A DNA stretch of 64,000 nucleotides from Woodsholea maritima DSM 17123 (GTDB lineage: Bacteria > Pseudomonadota > Alphaproteobacteria > Caulobacterales > Maricaulaceae): contig NZ_KB908056.1 in assembly GCF_000382325.1 (NCBI RefSeq), positions 459,722-523,721 of the forward strand, in the 5' to 3' direction. Below, piece after piece: positions 23,802 to 32,797 of the stretch (position 1 is its first letter; each line of letters begins with the position of its first letter). The notes beneath the pieces were generated by a model. The model had not been told where the DNA came from, searched no databases, and saw nothing but the letters and a program-made list of their open reading frames with translations. The position numbers were made by a program, and so were the translations under genes.

Positions 23802-24737
23802 ATGACCCTGGATCAATTGATGGCGCTCGACGCCATTGTGCAAACCGGAACCTTCCGCGCGGCAGCCGAGCATTTACACAAATCGCAATCCGCCATCAGT
23901 CACATGATCAAGGTGTTAGAGGATGAGGCGGGGGCTAAACTCCTCTCACGCGAGGATTATCGCCCTACCCTGACCGCTGAGGGGCGCCAATTCTACGCCC
24001 AAGCCAGCCGCGTTCTACACCATGCACGCGCGCTGAAATCCACCGCCCACAGCCTGGCCGCCGATGAGGAAACCGAGATTGGCATCGCCTATTCCGAAAC
24101 CATCCCCTCTGAAGCCCTCGTCGCCGCCATCGAACAGGTTCACCAGCGCTTTCCCGCAACCCATATCCGACTTTACAAGGAAATGATGGGCGGGGCGCTG
24201 GCCCGATTAATGGAAGAAAAAGCGCAGATCATTCTGTCCAGCATGGCCGGCATTGAAAGCGATCAGGTCGAAGCCATTCCCTATCGCGCGACGACCATCC
24301 TGCCCGTGGCACATCCTGATTTTGAGCCCGCGCGTATTGATAGCCTGAAAACCATCGGCGATATGTATAGCTATACCCAGATCGTGGTTGCCGACACCAG
24401 TGAGGGACGCTTCACCCAATCGCGCGATGTACTCTCAGGCAGTTACCGCATGACGGTCTCGGACTTTGCGATGAAGAAGGCTTTGATCGTGAGCAAGCAA
24501 GGCTGGGGCGGCTTGCCCTGCTATCTGGTCAGGGATGATGTCGCCGCCGGGCGGCTGAAAATCCTCGCCATTGATGGATTCCCGCCCCGGCGCACCCGCG
24601 TTTATAAAATCCGCCGCCGCGACCGTGCCATCGGCAAGGTCGCAGCCGCGCTTTGGCAAGCCCTGGGGACGTATGAAGATCAGGCACTCATCGAGACGGG
24701 GCCAGGCTGCCCGGCTTCAATGACGAATTTAGCCTGA
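23802..24737 (+). CDS. LysR-family transcriptional regulator
   Basis: A 311-residue LysR-type regulator starting at MTLDQLMALDAIVQTGTFRA; an in-frame ATG 39 bases upstream is also possible. The winged helix-turn-helix covers about residues 3-62 (AAAEHLHKSQSAISHMIKVLEDEAGAKLL), followed by the effector-binding domain. It is divergent from the GST operon and probably activates it in response to an unknown ligand. Its 3' end overlaps the 3' end of the convergent PhoD gene by 58 bases, so the last 19 codons are read on both strands. Confidence 0.87.
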   Translation: MTLDQLMALDAIVQTGTFRAAAEHLHKSQSAISHMIKVLEDEAGAKLLSREDYRPTLTAEGRQFYAQASRVLHHARALKSTAHSLAADEETEIGIAYSETIPSEALVAAIEQVHQRFPATHIRLYKEMMGGALARLMEEKAQIILSSMAGIESDQVEAIPYRATTILPVAHPDFEPARIDSLKTIGDMYSYTQIVVADTSEGRFTQSRDVLSGSYRMTVSDFAMKKALIVSKQGWGGLPCYLVRDDVAAGRLKILAIDGFPPRRTRVYKIRRRDRAIGKVAAALWQALGTYEDQALIETGPGCPASMTNLA

Positions 24738-26275
24738 TTGCGCACGGTGTTACCATCACGGCGCGTGACATCTTCCACCACGCGCAAGGACACCTCGGCA
24801 CGATCATCAAACAGCTCCAGCAAGCCATAGCCGCGCTCACGCCCATCAAAATGCTTGATGTGGGGGAAGTTTGGTACATTCGCGGCCATCACATCTTGAT
24901 AGCCATGGCCTGAGGTGATCGAGGTTGTGACAAACTCACTGCCCACCGTGGCGGAGTTGGGGTTGAGATAATCAGCCTTAATGTCTGACACCCAATTACA
25001 ATGGGTATCCCCGCCCAACAAGATCGGGTTAGCCCCTTCGCGCGAGGCCATCAGATCGACCAAGCGTTGACGCGCCGCTGGATACCCGCCCCAGCCATCC
25101 GACCAAACCAATGATCCGCCATCCGGCGTTGGATAGGTAAAGTCTGAGAACAAGGTGGGCTGAACGATAATGTTCCATCGCGCCCCGGTACGGCCAAACT
25201 GGCTGCGCAGCCAGCCTTCCTGGCCCGAGCCCAGATAGGTGCGGCTGTCATCCGCCAAATCTTCGCACGTGGTTGGAATGACTTGTCCCCCGCGATCATC
25301 GGGTGTCGGACAGGCCAACGGCGAGCGATATTGACGCCCATCAGTCATATACACGCTGGCGAGCGCCCCAAATGTCGATTGTGACCAGATGCGCATTTCA
25401 CCATGGGCACGGTCCAACATGGCCTTACGGCGCAAGGGCATGTTTTCCCAATAGGCCTGATAAGCCGCCAAACGACGCGCACGGAAGGCTTCAACGCTAA
25501 CCTCAGGGGTTTCAGCGATATCGCCCGCATAATCATTGTCCACCTCATGATCGTCCCAGACCATGACCCAAGGTGCAACCGCGGCGGCCGCCTGAAGATC
25601 CGGGTCCAAACGATAAAGCGCATGGGTGCGGCGATAATCACCCAGAGTGAAGGGCTCTGGCGTCACATGGCGACGGATTTGATTACCCCAGCTGGATTCA
25701 TAAATATGATCGCCCGTATGCACGATCAAATCAGGCGTCTGCGCCACGACATCTTGATAGGCATGAAAGAAGCCTTGCTCATAATGCGAACAAGACACCC
25801 AAGCGATCGTCATGCGATCACGCGCCTCACCATAGGCGGGCGCAGTGTGGGCCCGGCCCACCGGGCTCGCCACCCCTGCGGCATGGAAACGATAGAAGTA
25901 AGAGCGCCCGGCCGGCAAACCATAAACTTCAGCATGGATGGCATGGCCCCAACCGGGTACAGCGCGCTCAACACCCGTCCGCACAATACGGGTAAAGCCT
26001 TCATCTTCAGCGACTTCATAGGCCACATCAACGATTTGATCGCCCATGCCGCCATCTTCGTCCAAAGGATTAGGGGCCAGACGGGTCCATAAAACAAAGC
26101 CATCCACCGTGGGATCACCCGAAGCAACGCCCAGCGCGAACGGATAACTTTGAAAGGCGGGCTTACCCGCCGTATCGCCGACTTTACACGCGCTCGCCAA
26201 AGCCGCGACGGCCCCCGCGCCTGCAACACGCAAAATTGTACGACGCGATAAGCTATCTAATAGACGGTAATCCAT
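24680..26275 (-). CDS. PhoD-type alkaline phosphatase/phosphodiesterase
   Basis: An exported phosphoesterase of the PhoD family (531 residues), releasing phosphate from organic esters outside the cytoplasmic membrane. The N-terminus has a twin-arginine signal (SRRTILR) followed by a hydrophobic stretch ending ALASACK, which might also be a lipobox. Metal ligands are visible in WVSCSHYEQGFFHAY, IVHTGDHIYESSW, VWDDHEVDNDYAG and LLGGDTHCNWVSDI. The start has GGGGTGGGGT upstream. Together with the PstS-like gene it suggests phosphate scavenging; a Pho box upstream is not clear. Confidence 0.88.
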   Translation of the reverse strand: MDYRLLDSLSRRTILRVAGAGAVAALASACKVGDTAGKPAFQSYPFALGVASGDPTVDGFVLWTRLAPNPLDEDGGMGDQIVDVAYEVAEDEGFTRIVRTGVERAVPGWGHAIHAEVYGLPAGRSYFYRFHAAGVASPVGRAHTAPAYGEARDRMTIAWVSCSHYEQGFFHAYQDVVAQTPDLIVHTGDHIYESSWGNQIRRHVTPEPFTLGDYRRTHALYRLDPDLQAAAAVAPWVMVWDDHEVDNDYAGDIAETPEVSVEAFRARRLAAYQAYWENMPLRRKAMLDRAHGEMRIWSQSTFGALASVYMTDGRQYRSPLACPTPDDRGGQVIPTTCEDLADDSRTYLGSGQEGWLRSQFGRTGARWNIIVQPTLFSDFTYPTPDGGSLVWSDGWGGYPAARQRLVDLMASREGANPILLGGDTHCNWVSDIKADYLNPNSATVGSEFVTTSITSGHGYQDVMAANVPNFPHIKHFDGRERGYGLLELFDDRAEVSLRVVEDVTRRDGNTVRNQAKFVIEAGQPGPVSMSA

Positions 26276-26602
26276 ACCCCACCCCTATAAAACTCACATG
26301 CGCCCAAAGATCTGAGCACCCTTATCCAAGCTATGGCCAGTATAGCGCCGTGTGATGACGGTTTTAAAACGTCAATCGCCGCATCAGGATTAAGTTGTCA
26401 GCGAAATCGCGCACGGCATGAAAGGCCATGACCATCCCTCTAGTCTGGCACGTCACCCGTCCAGACATAAAAAGGGGTGAGCCCTTGCCTGAAGCGCGCG
26501 CTCCTCCCGTTCGATCGGTCTTAAAGGCAAGCCGCCAAAAGAAAAGGGCCGCGGCGAACCGCGACCCCCTTCCAAGTCAATCTACATGGATCAGATTACG
26601 AA
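26276..26602. other. Intergenic stretch between PhoD and Oar-like receptor
   Basis: This holds the PhoD promoter region and the receptor's terminator. TGACG-G-TTTTAAAA-CGTCA at 26356-26374 is a near-perfect inverted repeat about 85 bases upstream of PhoD and could be an operator. A small plus-strand open frame (26428-26634) runs through the terminator and is not believed. Confidence 0.5.
26537..26567 (-). terminator. Rho-independent terminator of the Oar-like receptor gene
   Basis: On the minus strand GGGTCGCGG-TTCG-CCGCGGCCC has an extra-stable TTCG tetraloop and is followed by TTTTCTTTT. Confidence 0.9.
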
Positions 26603-29600
26603 TTAGAATTCGTAACGCAGACCTACGCGGATAGAGTAGACAGAATTGTCGTCGTCTTGTGAGCTCGGTTTACCACCATTGAAGCCATTGAAACGGTACA
26701 AGCAATCGCCAGCGGCCTGACAAACCAAACGTGGATCTTGGCTTGCATCATAGACAACAGTATCACGGCCATTGACCTGAACGGTTTGACGCGCATCCAA
26801 GGCCGCTGCGTTAATGGCACCATTTGCTTCAACGTCAGCTGCGGACACTAGGTCAGCAGAAACAAGAGCAATAGTGTCATAACCTTGACCATTGTACATG
26901 GTGCCCCAGTCGTCATTTAACAAGTTCGCAACATTTTTGATGTCGAGAACAAATTTCAGACGATTGTCGCCAACAAATCGCTCAGCACCCCAGATGCCTG
27001 GGAGCTCTTGTTGGAAGCGGAAATCCCAACGCTGGTTCCAAGCCGAAGTTGCACCATTGCGCTCAAAGATACCACCTTGCTTCAAGCCATGCTCAGCAAC
27101 GTAGTCAAAGAAGCCGTCTTTATCGAACGGTGTCACAACACCCTGTCTATCAACAACCTGACCGAAGACGACACTTGGGTCGTTGGCAGTTGGCACATAG
27201 AGCAGGTCATTAGCATAAGGAGATTCACCGTTACCCGCACGACCAAACATTGGGCTAGAGCGATCAACACCAAAGGTGTAGCTGAAAGGCTCACCTGATG
27301 TGATTTCACCAAACAAGTCAAAGCGAGAGGTCAAATCGGTGATGAACTCGCGCTCATAAGACAGAGCGATCTTGAAGGAATGTTCAACTTCGTACGGCGC
27401 ACGACCCAGATGTGGGTTGTTACGGTCAACACCGATCAAGCTACGCCAGTTAGAGATACCGCGAGAGGATGAACCTGGAGTACGGCTTTCAACATCTTGG
27501 TGAGCGTAAGATACGTTGAAACCAAAGCCGTAATCGTAGGTTTTGGCCAAAGACACAGAGTAAACATGACCTTCACCACCTGAGTAATTGCTCAGCTCGG
27601 TCAAGTTGTTAATGCGTTGTGCGTCTAAGTCAGCATAGATTGGGCGACCATCTGGTGCGACACCCAAAGTGCTGGTTGCGGCCAGCTCAGTTTGAGCCAG
27701 GTTGTTCCAAGTAAAGCCGTTTTTAGTTTTGGTGTAGAGGTATTGAACGGTGAAGAGGTAGTCATCACCCAGGTCAAAACCACCGAAATTAATGTCGAAT
27801 TCCTGATCCAAGCGAATAGACGCTTTCCAATCAGAAGGCATCTCGAAATCTTCAGCAATCACATCCGTGATGATCGGCGTGCCATTAGAAACACTATCGA
27901 TCAATGCTTGCGGAATGACGTTTACATCAACATTCGCAACATTTTTTAGGCTTGCGTCAACATAAGGTGTTGCGAACGCATTAGATGTCCAAACTTTTGG
28001 ATCACCGCCAGCGAACAGACCGAAACCACCTGTGATCGTGGTGCGATCAAAAGGTGTATAACGGAAAGAAGCGCGAGGCATGATCAGGTCGATGCCATCA
28101 AGATTTGCCCGAGTATCGAGACCATAAACGTTCCCGATCGCTTCGTTACCCGCTGGAGCATCGCTTTGATCATAGCGCTCATAACGCAGACCCAAGTTCA
28201 ACTCGAGGTCATGACGCACTTGCCATGTGTCTTGAGCGAACAAGGTGAACTTTTTGAAACCCCAATCAGACGCTGCATCACTAGCAACGTTGGTGGTCGA
28301 GTTACGATACAGAACTTGGTTTGCTGTACCGCTTTCAATTTGCGCAACGGTGTCAAAGATAAAGACGCCTTTTGAACGCTCTAGGAAGAGGTTATAAAGG
28401 TCGAACTTTTCATATTCACCGCCAACGGTGAAAACGTGATCACCCCAAGTGTAATCTGCAGATGCGAAAATTTGCAGACGCTCATCATTGTAATCGTTGG
28501 CGTGACGGTAACGGTCACAACCGCCATATAACGTAATATCGTCACCCGCAGTGATCAGGCCATCAAGCACAGTTCCCGCAACGTCAGCTGCTTTTAGCTT
28601 GAACTCCAAAGCCCCAACATCACCTGCACGGCAGTTTTGACCACGATCAAACTTCTTCAAGTTGGCGCGGAAAGTGGTCGACAGGTTCGGCGTCCAGTTA
28701 GAAAACACTTGTAAAGTGTAAGCGTCCAACTTTACTGGCAAGTCATACCAAGATGAAGTGAAGCTTGTTGCACTGGCAGAAGAACCCGTTTCTTCAGCGC
28801 GCTGATAGGTGAAAGACGCACGATGGTCATCATTGATGTTCCAATCGAGTTTACCCAACCAACGCTCAGACGTTTCAGGGTTAGCTGCTGTATTCGGACG
28901 GCCACCCATGTCATAGTTCAAAGAATCGCGAACCAAAGTATTCAGAGCCGCGAACAAAGCAGTGTCAACTTTATTTTCTTCATCCTTAGACAAGAAATTG
29001 CTGCCAACGCCAGTGTTCTCATACTTATCGTAAGAGCCGAAGAAGAATAGACGGTCTTTGATGATTGGACCACCTAAAGTGATACCGTATTCTTTTTCAT
29101 CAAAAGCAGGCTTATCGATGTTTTTATCGAAAGCATTTTCACCGAAATAGTTTTCGTCTTGGTAATAGTAGAACAAGCTACCATCGAATTCATTGGTACC
29201 AGACTTGGTGACCAAGTTTACCAGACCACCGGTGAAACCAGAAGCGGTCACAGAATAATCGGTCGCAACCAAAGACGCAGACTCTACAGCATCCAAGTTG
29301 ATTGGAGAGCGAGATGTTGCGTAAGTACCGGAAGACAGACCCAAATCGTCCTGCTGCAGCGCACCATCAATGGCCAGACCGTTGAAGCGTGGGTTAACAC
29401 CCGCAACAGACAGGTTACCTTCGCCGAAAGAGCTTGCGAGCGGGTCGCGCGCCAAAGTCGCGATCACATCACGACGACCAGCAGGCTGGTTTGCAATGTC
29501 ATTGGCAGAGAAGTTAGAGCCAACACCGTTGTTCAGGTCCAAGGTGTTGATCGCTTCGCCGCGAACAACGATGACTTCAGTGTCAGCCGTGTTCAGCGTG

Positions 29601-29935
29601 AATTGCAGTGGAGATTGTGCACCTGGACGCAGGTTCAAATCGGTCAGAGCGTCGCCAGAGAAACCAGCAGCAGCCACTGTTACGGTGTAAGGGCCGCCAA
29701 CGCGCAGACCAGACTGGAAGAACTGACCAGACGTACCTGTAACCGTAACAGACGCCGTACCGGTTGGTACGTGAATGATGGTGACAGACGCGTTAGAGAT
29801 CGGCTGACCAGAAGCGTCGACGACAGAGCCGCGCAGCTGAGCAGAGGTAGTTTGAGCGTAAAGCGCTGCAGGAGCAGCAACAGCAACCAGAGCGGCTGCG
29901 GAAGCGCCATAAGCGAGCTTCTTAAAGAATGCCAT
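26603..29935 (-). CDS. Oar-like TonB-dependent receptor with carboxypeptidase-regulatory-like N-domain
   Basis: A 1110-residue outer-membrane receptor. The signal peptide (MAFFKKLAYGASAAALVAVA, cut after ALYAQ) is followed by a carboxypeptidase-regulatory-like beta-sandwich (about 30-110: LRGSVVDASGQPISNASV), a plug (about 120-230) and a long barrel ending in GLRYEF. The ATG at 29933-29935 has GGGGGA upstream. Codon choice and visibly lower GC than its neighbours (many GGT, GTT, AAC and GAA codons) suggest high expression. Family members import or handle peptides, glycans or unknown large substrates, energised by TonB. No partner gene is adjacent. Confidence 0.9.
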   Translation of the reverse strand: MAFFKKLAYGASAAALVAVAAPAALYAQTTSAQLRGSVVDASGQPISNASVTIIHVPTGTASVTVTGTSGQFFQSGLRVGGPYTVTVAAAGFSGDALTDLNLRPGAQSPLQFTLNTADTEVIVVRGEAINTLDLNNGVGSNFSANDIANQPAGRRDVIATLARDPLASSFGEGNLSVAGVNPRFNGLAIDGALQQDDLGLSSGTYATSRSPINLDAVESASLVATDYSVTASGFTGGLVNLVTKSGTNEFDGSLFYYYQDENYFGENAFDKNIDKPAFDEKEYGITLGGPIIKDRLFFFGSYDKYENTGVGSNFLSKDEENKVDTALFAALNTLVRDSLNYDMGGRPNTAANPETSERWLGKLDWNINDDHRASFTYQRAEETGSSASATSFTSSWYDLPVKLDAYTLQVFSNWTPNLSTTFRANLKKFDRGQNCRAGDVGALEFKLKAADVAGTVLDGLITAGDDITLYGGCDRYRHANDYNDERLQIFASADYTWGDHVFTVGGEYEKFDLYNLFLERSKGVFIFDTVAQIESGTANQVLYRNSTTNVASDAASDWGFKKFTLFAQDTWQVRHDLELNLGLRYERYDQSDAPAGNEAIGNVYGLDTRANLDGIDLIMPRASFRYTPFDRTTITGGFGLFAGGDPKVWTSNAFATPYVDASLKNVANVDVNVIPQALIDSVSNGTPIITDVIAEDFEMPSDWKASIRLDQEFDINFGGFDLGDDYLFTVQYLYTKTKNGFTWNNLAQTELAATSTLGVAPDGRPIYADLDAQRINNLTELSNYSGGEGHVYSVSLAKTYDYGFGFNVSYAHQDVESRTPGSSSRGISNWRSLIGVDRNNPHLGRAPYEVEHSFKIALSYEREFITDLTSRFDLFGEITSGEPFSYTFGVDRSSPMFGRAGNGESPYANDLLYVPTANDPSVVFGQVVDRQGVVTPFDKDGFFDYVAEHGLKQGGIFERNGATSAWNQRWDFRFQQELPGIWGAERFVGDNRLKFVLDIKNVANLLNDDWGTMYNGQGYDTIALVSADLVSAADVEANGAINAAALDARQTVQVNGRDTVVYDASQDPRLVCQAAGDCLYRFNGFNGGKPSSQDDDNSVYSIRVGLRYEF

Positions 29936-30282
29936 TGGGTGGTCCCCCTGATTAATCGACCTAATGTGCGGGCAGTTGCCCACATGACGTGAGGCCATAG
30001 AAGCCATTTCCTACGCTTGAGTGACATGATTGTGAACCTTTCGTGACACGCATCACAGTGATGCATTCAGAACACGGATGATTTTTTTATGCTGCACACG
30101 CTCACATCCCCAATTATATCTATAAAACCAGCGAGCGTTATAAATTCGTCACGTAAAATCTTCATCCAGCACCATGATTAATGCTCTGCTCACACCTTTG
30201 GGAATGTGACCTGAAAAACACAGACTGTGACCCTGTAAATTTCTGTTTTGACAAATCAGCTCAGGCAAGAGACTAAGAGCGT
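29936..30282. promoter_or_regulatory. Divergent promoter region with palindrome
   Basis: This 347-base region serves the Oar-like receptor (minus) and the GT39 gene (plus). GCATCAC-A-GTGATGC at 30050-30064 is a 15-base inverted repeat about 115 bases upstream of the receptor and is a candidate operator. TGTCACGAAAGG on the minus strand nearby resembles the sequence around the PstS Pho box, but its second half is poor. Confidence 0.45.
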
Positions 30283-31854
30283 ATGACCCATGTGCGCACT
30301 TATAACCTGCCGATTCCCAAGCCCCTTCTCCTGATAGGCGTGCTTATGGGGTCACTTTTCTTTCTTAGGGTGTTCACGCTCTTGCTGGACCCCAACAGTC
30401 TCTATGCCGATGAGACCCAATATTGGGTTTGGTCGCGCACGCTGGATTGGGGTTATTTCTCAAAGCCCCCAATGATCGCCTGGATCATTGCCACCACGAC
30501 AGCGCTCTTTGGCAATGCCGACTGGGCGGTACGCATCAGCGCGCCCTTACTTCATACGGGTACGGCAATTTGGTTAGGCCTCGCCGGGGCTCGCTTGTTT
30601 AATCGGGGGGTCGGGGCGTGGAGTGCGCTGACCTACTTCACCATCCCTGCGGTTTGGCTATCGTCCAGCATTATTTCAACCGATGCAGTTTTGCTCTTCT
30701 TTTGGAGTGGGGCGCTGTATGCCCTTGCGCGCCTTCGCCAAAATGGCCGTTGGGTCAGCGCCTTTGGCCTGGGCCTGGCTCTGGGATGCGCCTTCCTTTC
30801 AAAATACGCCGCAATCTATCTTTTGATCGGTATGGCCCTCGCGATCGCTGTAGATGCGCCCAGCCGCAAAGCCCTGATCTCTATAAAAGGGGCGGTGGCG
30901 GCCCTCATTTTTGGCTTCGTCCTTTTTCCCAACATTCTTTGGAATGCCGCCCATGAGTTCGCAACCGTGTCGCACACGGCGGCCAATGCCAATTGGGGCT
31001 CAGATAAGTATAACTTTGATGAGCTGGCGCAATTTGTCACCGATCAATTAGGCGTCTTTGGGCCCGCGCTCTTTATCACTTTAATTGCAGGCACCATCTT
31101 TACCTTTAAAGAGGGCTTGTCCTTCACGGGTGCCCATCCTCGTCGCCTCCTGATTGGCTTTTTCTTACCAGCTCTCTTGGTGGTGACCACCCAGGCCTTT
31201 ATCAGCCGCGCCCACGCCAATTGGGCGGCATCGGCCTATGCGGCAGGATCAATTTTCGTGGTTGTCTTCCTCTTGCGCGGACAGCCCTGGCGGCGTTGGA
31301 TTTTGATCGGGTCCATCACCCTTCACAGCCTGATTGGCTTGTTTGGTATAGCCATGGCGTTAAATCCGGCTTTGGCAGAAAGCGCGGGGCTGGGTAATGC
31401 CTTCAAACGCGTGCGCATGTGGCCCGAAACCGCCAGTGCGCTCACCGAATACATCAATCAAGGCCAGTATAGCGCGCTAGCCTTTGACAATCGCAATGAT
31501 TTCCACCAGATGCAGCGCTATGGGACGGATATCGACACGCCACTAACGATGTGGCTACGCTACAGCCACGCCCAAAACCATGCCGAGGCCGGATGGCCGC
31601 TAAGCGAGGACATTACCGGGCCAGTTCTGATCGTATCAGAGCGCCCAGAAGAAGTGCCGGTGATTGCACGCGACTTTGACCAGTTTGAACCTGTGGGTGA
31701 GATCCGCTTGCCCATTGGTGCAGGGCGAGAGCGCCATTATCAGCTCTTCCGGGCTGAGGGCTATCACCGGATCGAGCGCACGCGCGAGTATGAAGCCGAG
31801 ATCCAGGCTGAGCGCGACGCGCTAGAGGCGTTAAAGGCGCAAAACCAGCCTTAG
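30283..31854 (+). CDS. GT39-family membrane glycosyltransferase (ArnT-like)
   Basis: A 523-residue polytopic membrane protein of the dolichyl-phosphate-mannose-protein mannosyltransferase/ArnT superfamily. The first outer loop has the catalytic acidic motif LYADETQYWVWSRTLDWGYFSKPPMIAW, and roughly ten hydrophobic helices follow, with a soluble C-terminal part (about 370-523). Such enzymes use polyprenyl-phosphate sugars to decorate lipid A, cell-surface glycans or proteins. Its last four bases overlap the convergent argC. The acceptor is unknown, but the GT4 enzyme and LpxR-like genes elsewhere show envelope modification capacity. Confidence 0.83.
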   Translation: MTHVRTYNLPIPKPLLLIGVLMGSLFFLRVFTLLLDPNSLYADETQYWVWSRTLDWGYFSKPPMIAWIIATTTALFGNADWAVRISAPLLHTGTAIWLGLAGARLFNRGVGAWSALTYFTIPAVWLSSSIISTDAVLLFFWSGALYALARLRQNGRWVSAFGLGLALGCAFLSKYAAIYLLIGMALAIAVDAPSRKALISIKGAVAALIFGFVLFPNILWNAAHEFATVSHTAANANWGSDKYNFDELAQFVTDQLGVFGPALFITLIAGTIFTFKEGLSFTGAHPRRLLIGFFLPALLVVTTQAFISRAHANWAASAYAAGSIFVVVFLLRGQPWRRWILIGSITLHSLIGLFGIAMALNPALAESAGLGNAFKRVRMWPETASALTEYINQGQYSALAFDNRNDFHQMQRYGTDIDTPLTMWLRYSHAQNHAEAGWPLSEDITGPVLIVSERPEEVPVIARDFDQFEPVGEIRLPIGAGRERHYQLFRAEGYHRIERTREYEAEIQAERDALEALKAQNQP

Positions 31855-32795
31855 GAAAGGCCGGTTTGCTCGGGTAGGTTAAGGCTGAGCGCGAGATTTT
31901 GCACCGCCTGAACGGCTGCGCCCTTTAAAAGATTATCCAGCGCACTGACCACGACCGCGCGGCGGCCATCTTTGCTCAACGCGAAGCCACCCACAACGAC
32001 GCCGGGTCTAAACGCCCCATCGCGAATTTCCGGAATTTGATCGGGCAGGATCTCGATCAAGGCCTCTTCGCCATAGGCCGCCTGATAGCGCGCCAACAGA
32101 TCTTCCTGTGTCAGCGCAGCCTTAAACTCCAACTGGGCGGTCATGGTGATCCCGCGAAAGAAGGCCGCCACATGCGGGCTGAAACGCACATCCACACCCA
32201 GATGCCGGCTCATCTCGCCTTCATGAATATGGCCCAGCAAGGCATAGGGCATCAAATTATCGGCCAGTGCCTCAGGATCGTTCTTGCGCGAGGGCGTGGT
32301 TCCGGCCCCGGAATAGCCCGACACACCAAACAGATGCGCCGGTCCGCTCAACAGATCACGCACGGGATAGACGCAAACCTGACCGGCCGTGGCATAACAG
32401 CCTGGATTGGAGATGCGCTGGGCTCCTAAAATCGCCTCACGTCCATAAAGCTCCGGCAGGCCATAAACCCAGCGATCATCAAAGCGATAATCGGCGGACA
32501 AATCCACCAGATGGATATGGGGGGCCTGCGCCTCAATCGCGCTGACATAATCGCGCGCCGCACCATTGGGCATGGCCAGAATGATGGCATCGACATCGCG
32601 CGCAGCCACTTCGCTGGGGCTAAGCGCCTCAAACATCAAGCCCTCAGGCGCTTCGGGGGCCAGGTCGCGCACCGCTTCCCCGGCGAGCGCGCGCGAGACC
32701 GCAAAGCTCAACGCCATGTCTTCGCGCGCGGCTAATAAACGGATCAATTCGCGCCCGGTATGCCCGCGCGCGCCGATTAAACCGATTTTTTTCAT
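31851..32795 (-). CDS. argC: N-acetyl-gamma-glutamyl-phosphate reductase
   Basis: ArgC reduces N-acetylglutamyl phosphate to the semialdehyde with NADPH in arginine synthesis. The 314-residue protein begins KKIGLIGARGHTGRELIRLL (nucleotide-binding loop) and has the catalytic Cys133 in ISNPGCYATAG. GGAGGG precedes the ATG, and the gene starts two bases after the stop of the NAGS/K fusion, so it is the third gene of the arginine operon. Confidence 0.95.
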   Translation of the reverse strand: MKKIGLIGARGHTGRELIRLLAAREDMALSFAVSRALAGEAVRDLAPEAPEGLMFEALSPSEVAARDVDAIILAMPNGAARDYVSAIEAQAPHIHLVDLSADYRFDDRWVYGLPELYGREAILGAQRISNPGCYATAGQVCVYPVRDLLSGPAHLFGVSGYSGAGTTPSRKNDPEALADNLMPYALLGHIHEGEMSRHLGVDVRFSPHVAAFFRGITMTAQLEFKAALTQEDLLARYQAAYGEEALIEILPDQIPEIRDGAFRPGVVVGGFALSKDGRRAVVVSALDNLLKGAAVQAVQNLALSLNLPEQTGLS

Positions 32796-32797
32796 GA

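Noticed and set aside
26428-26634. 68-codon plus-strand frame
   Set aside because: It runs through the terminator of the Oar-like gene and into its 3' end.
29159-29992. Long plus-strand frame of 277 codons opposite the Oar-like receptor
   Set aside because: It lies antisense to a clear receptor gene, is rich in Arg, Gln and Thr as expected of a shadow frame, and has no ribosome-binding site.
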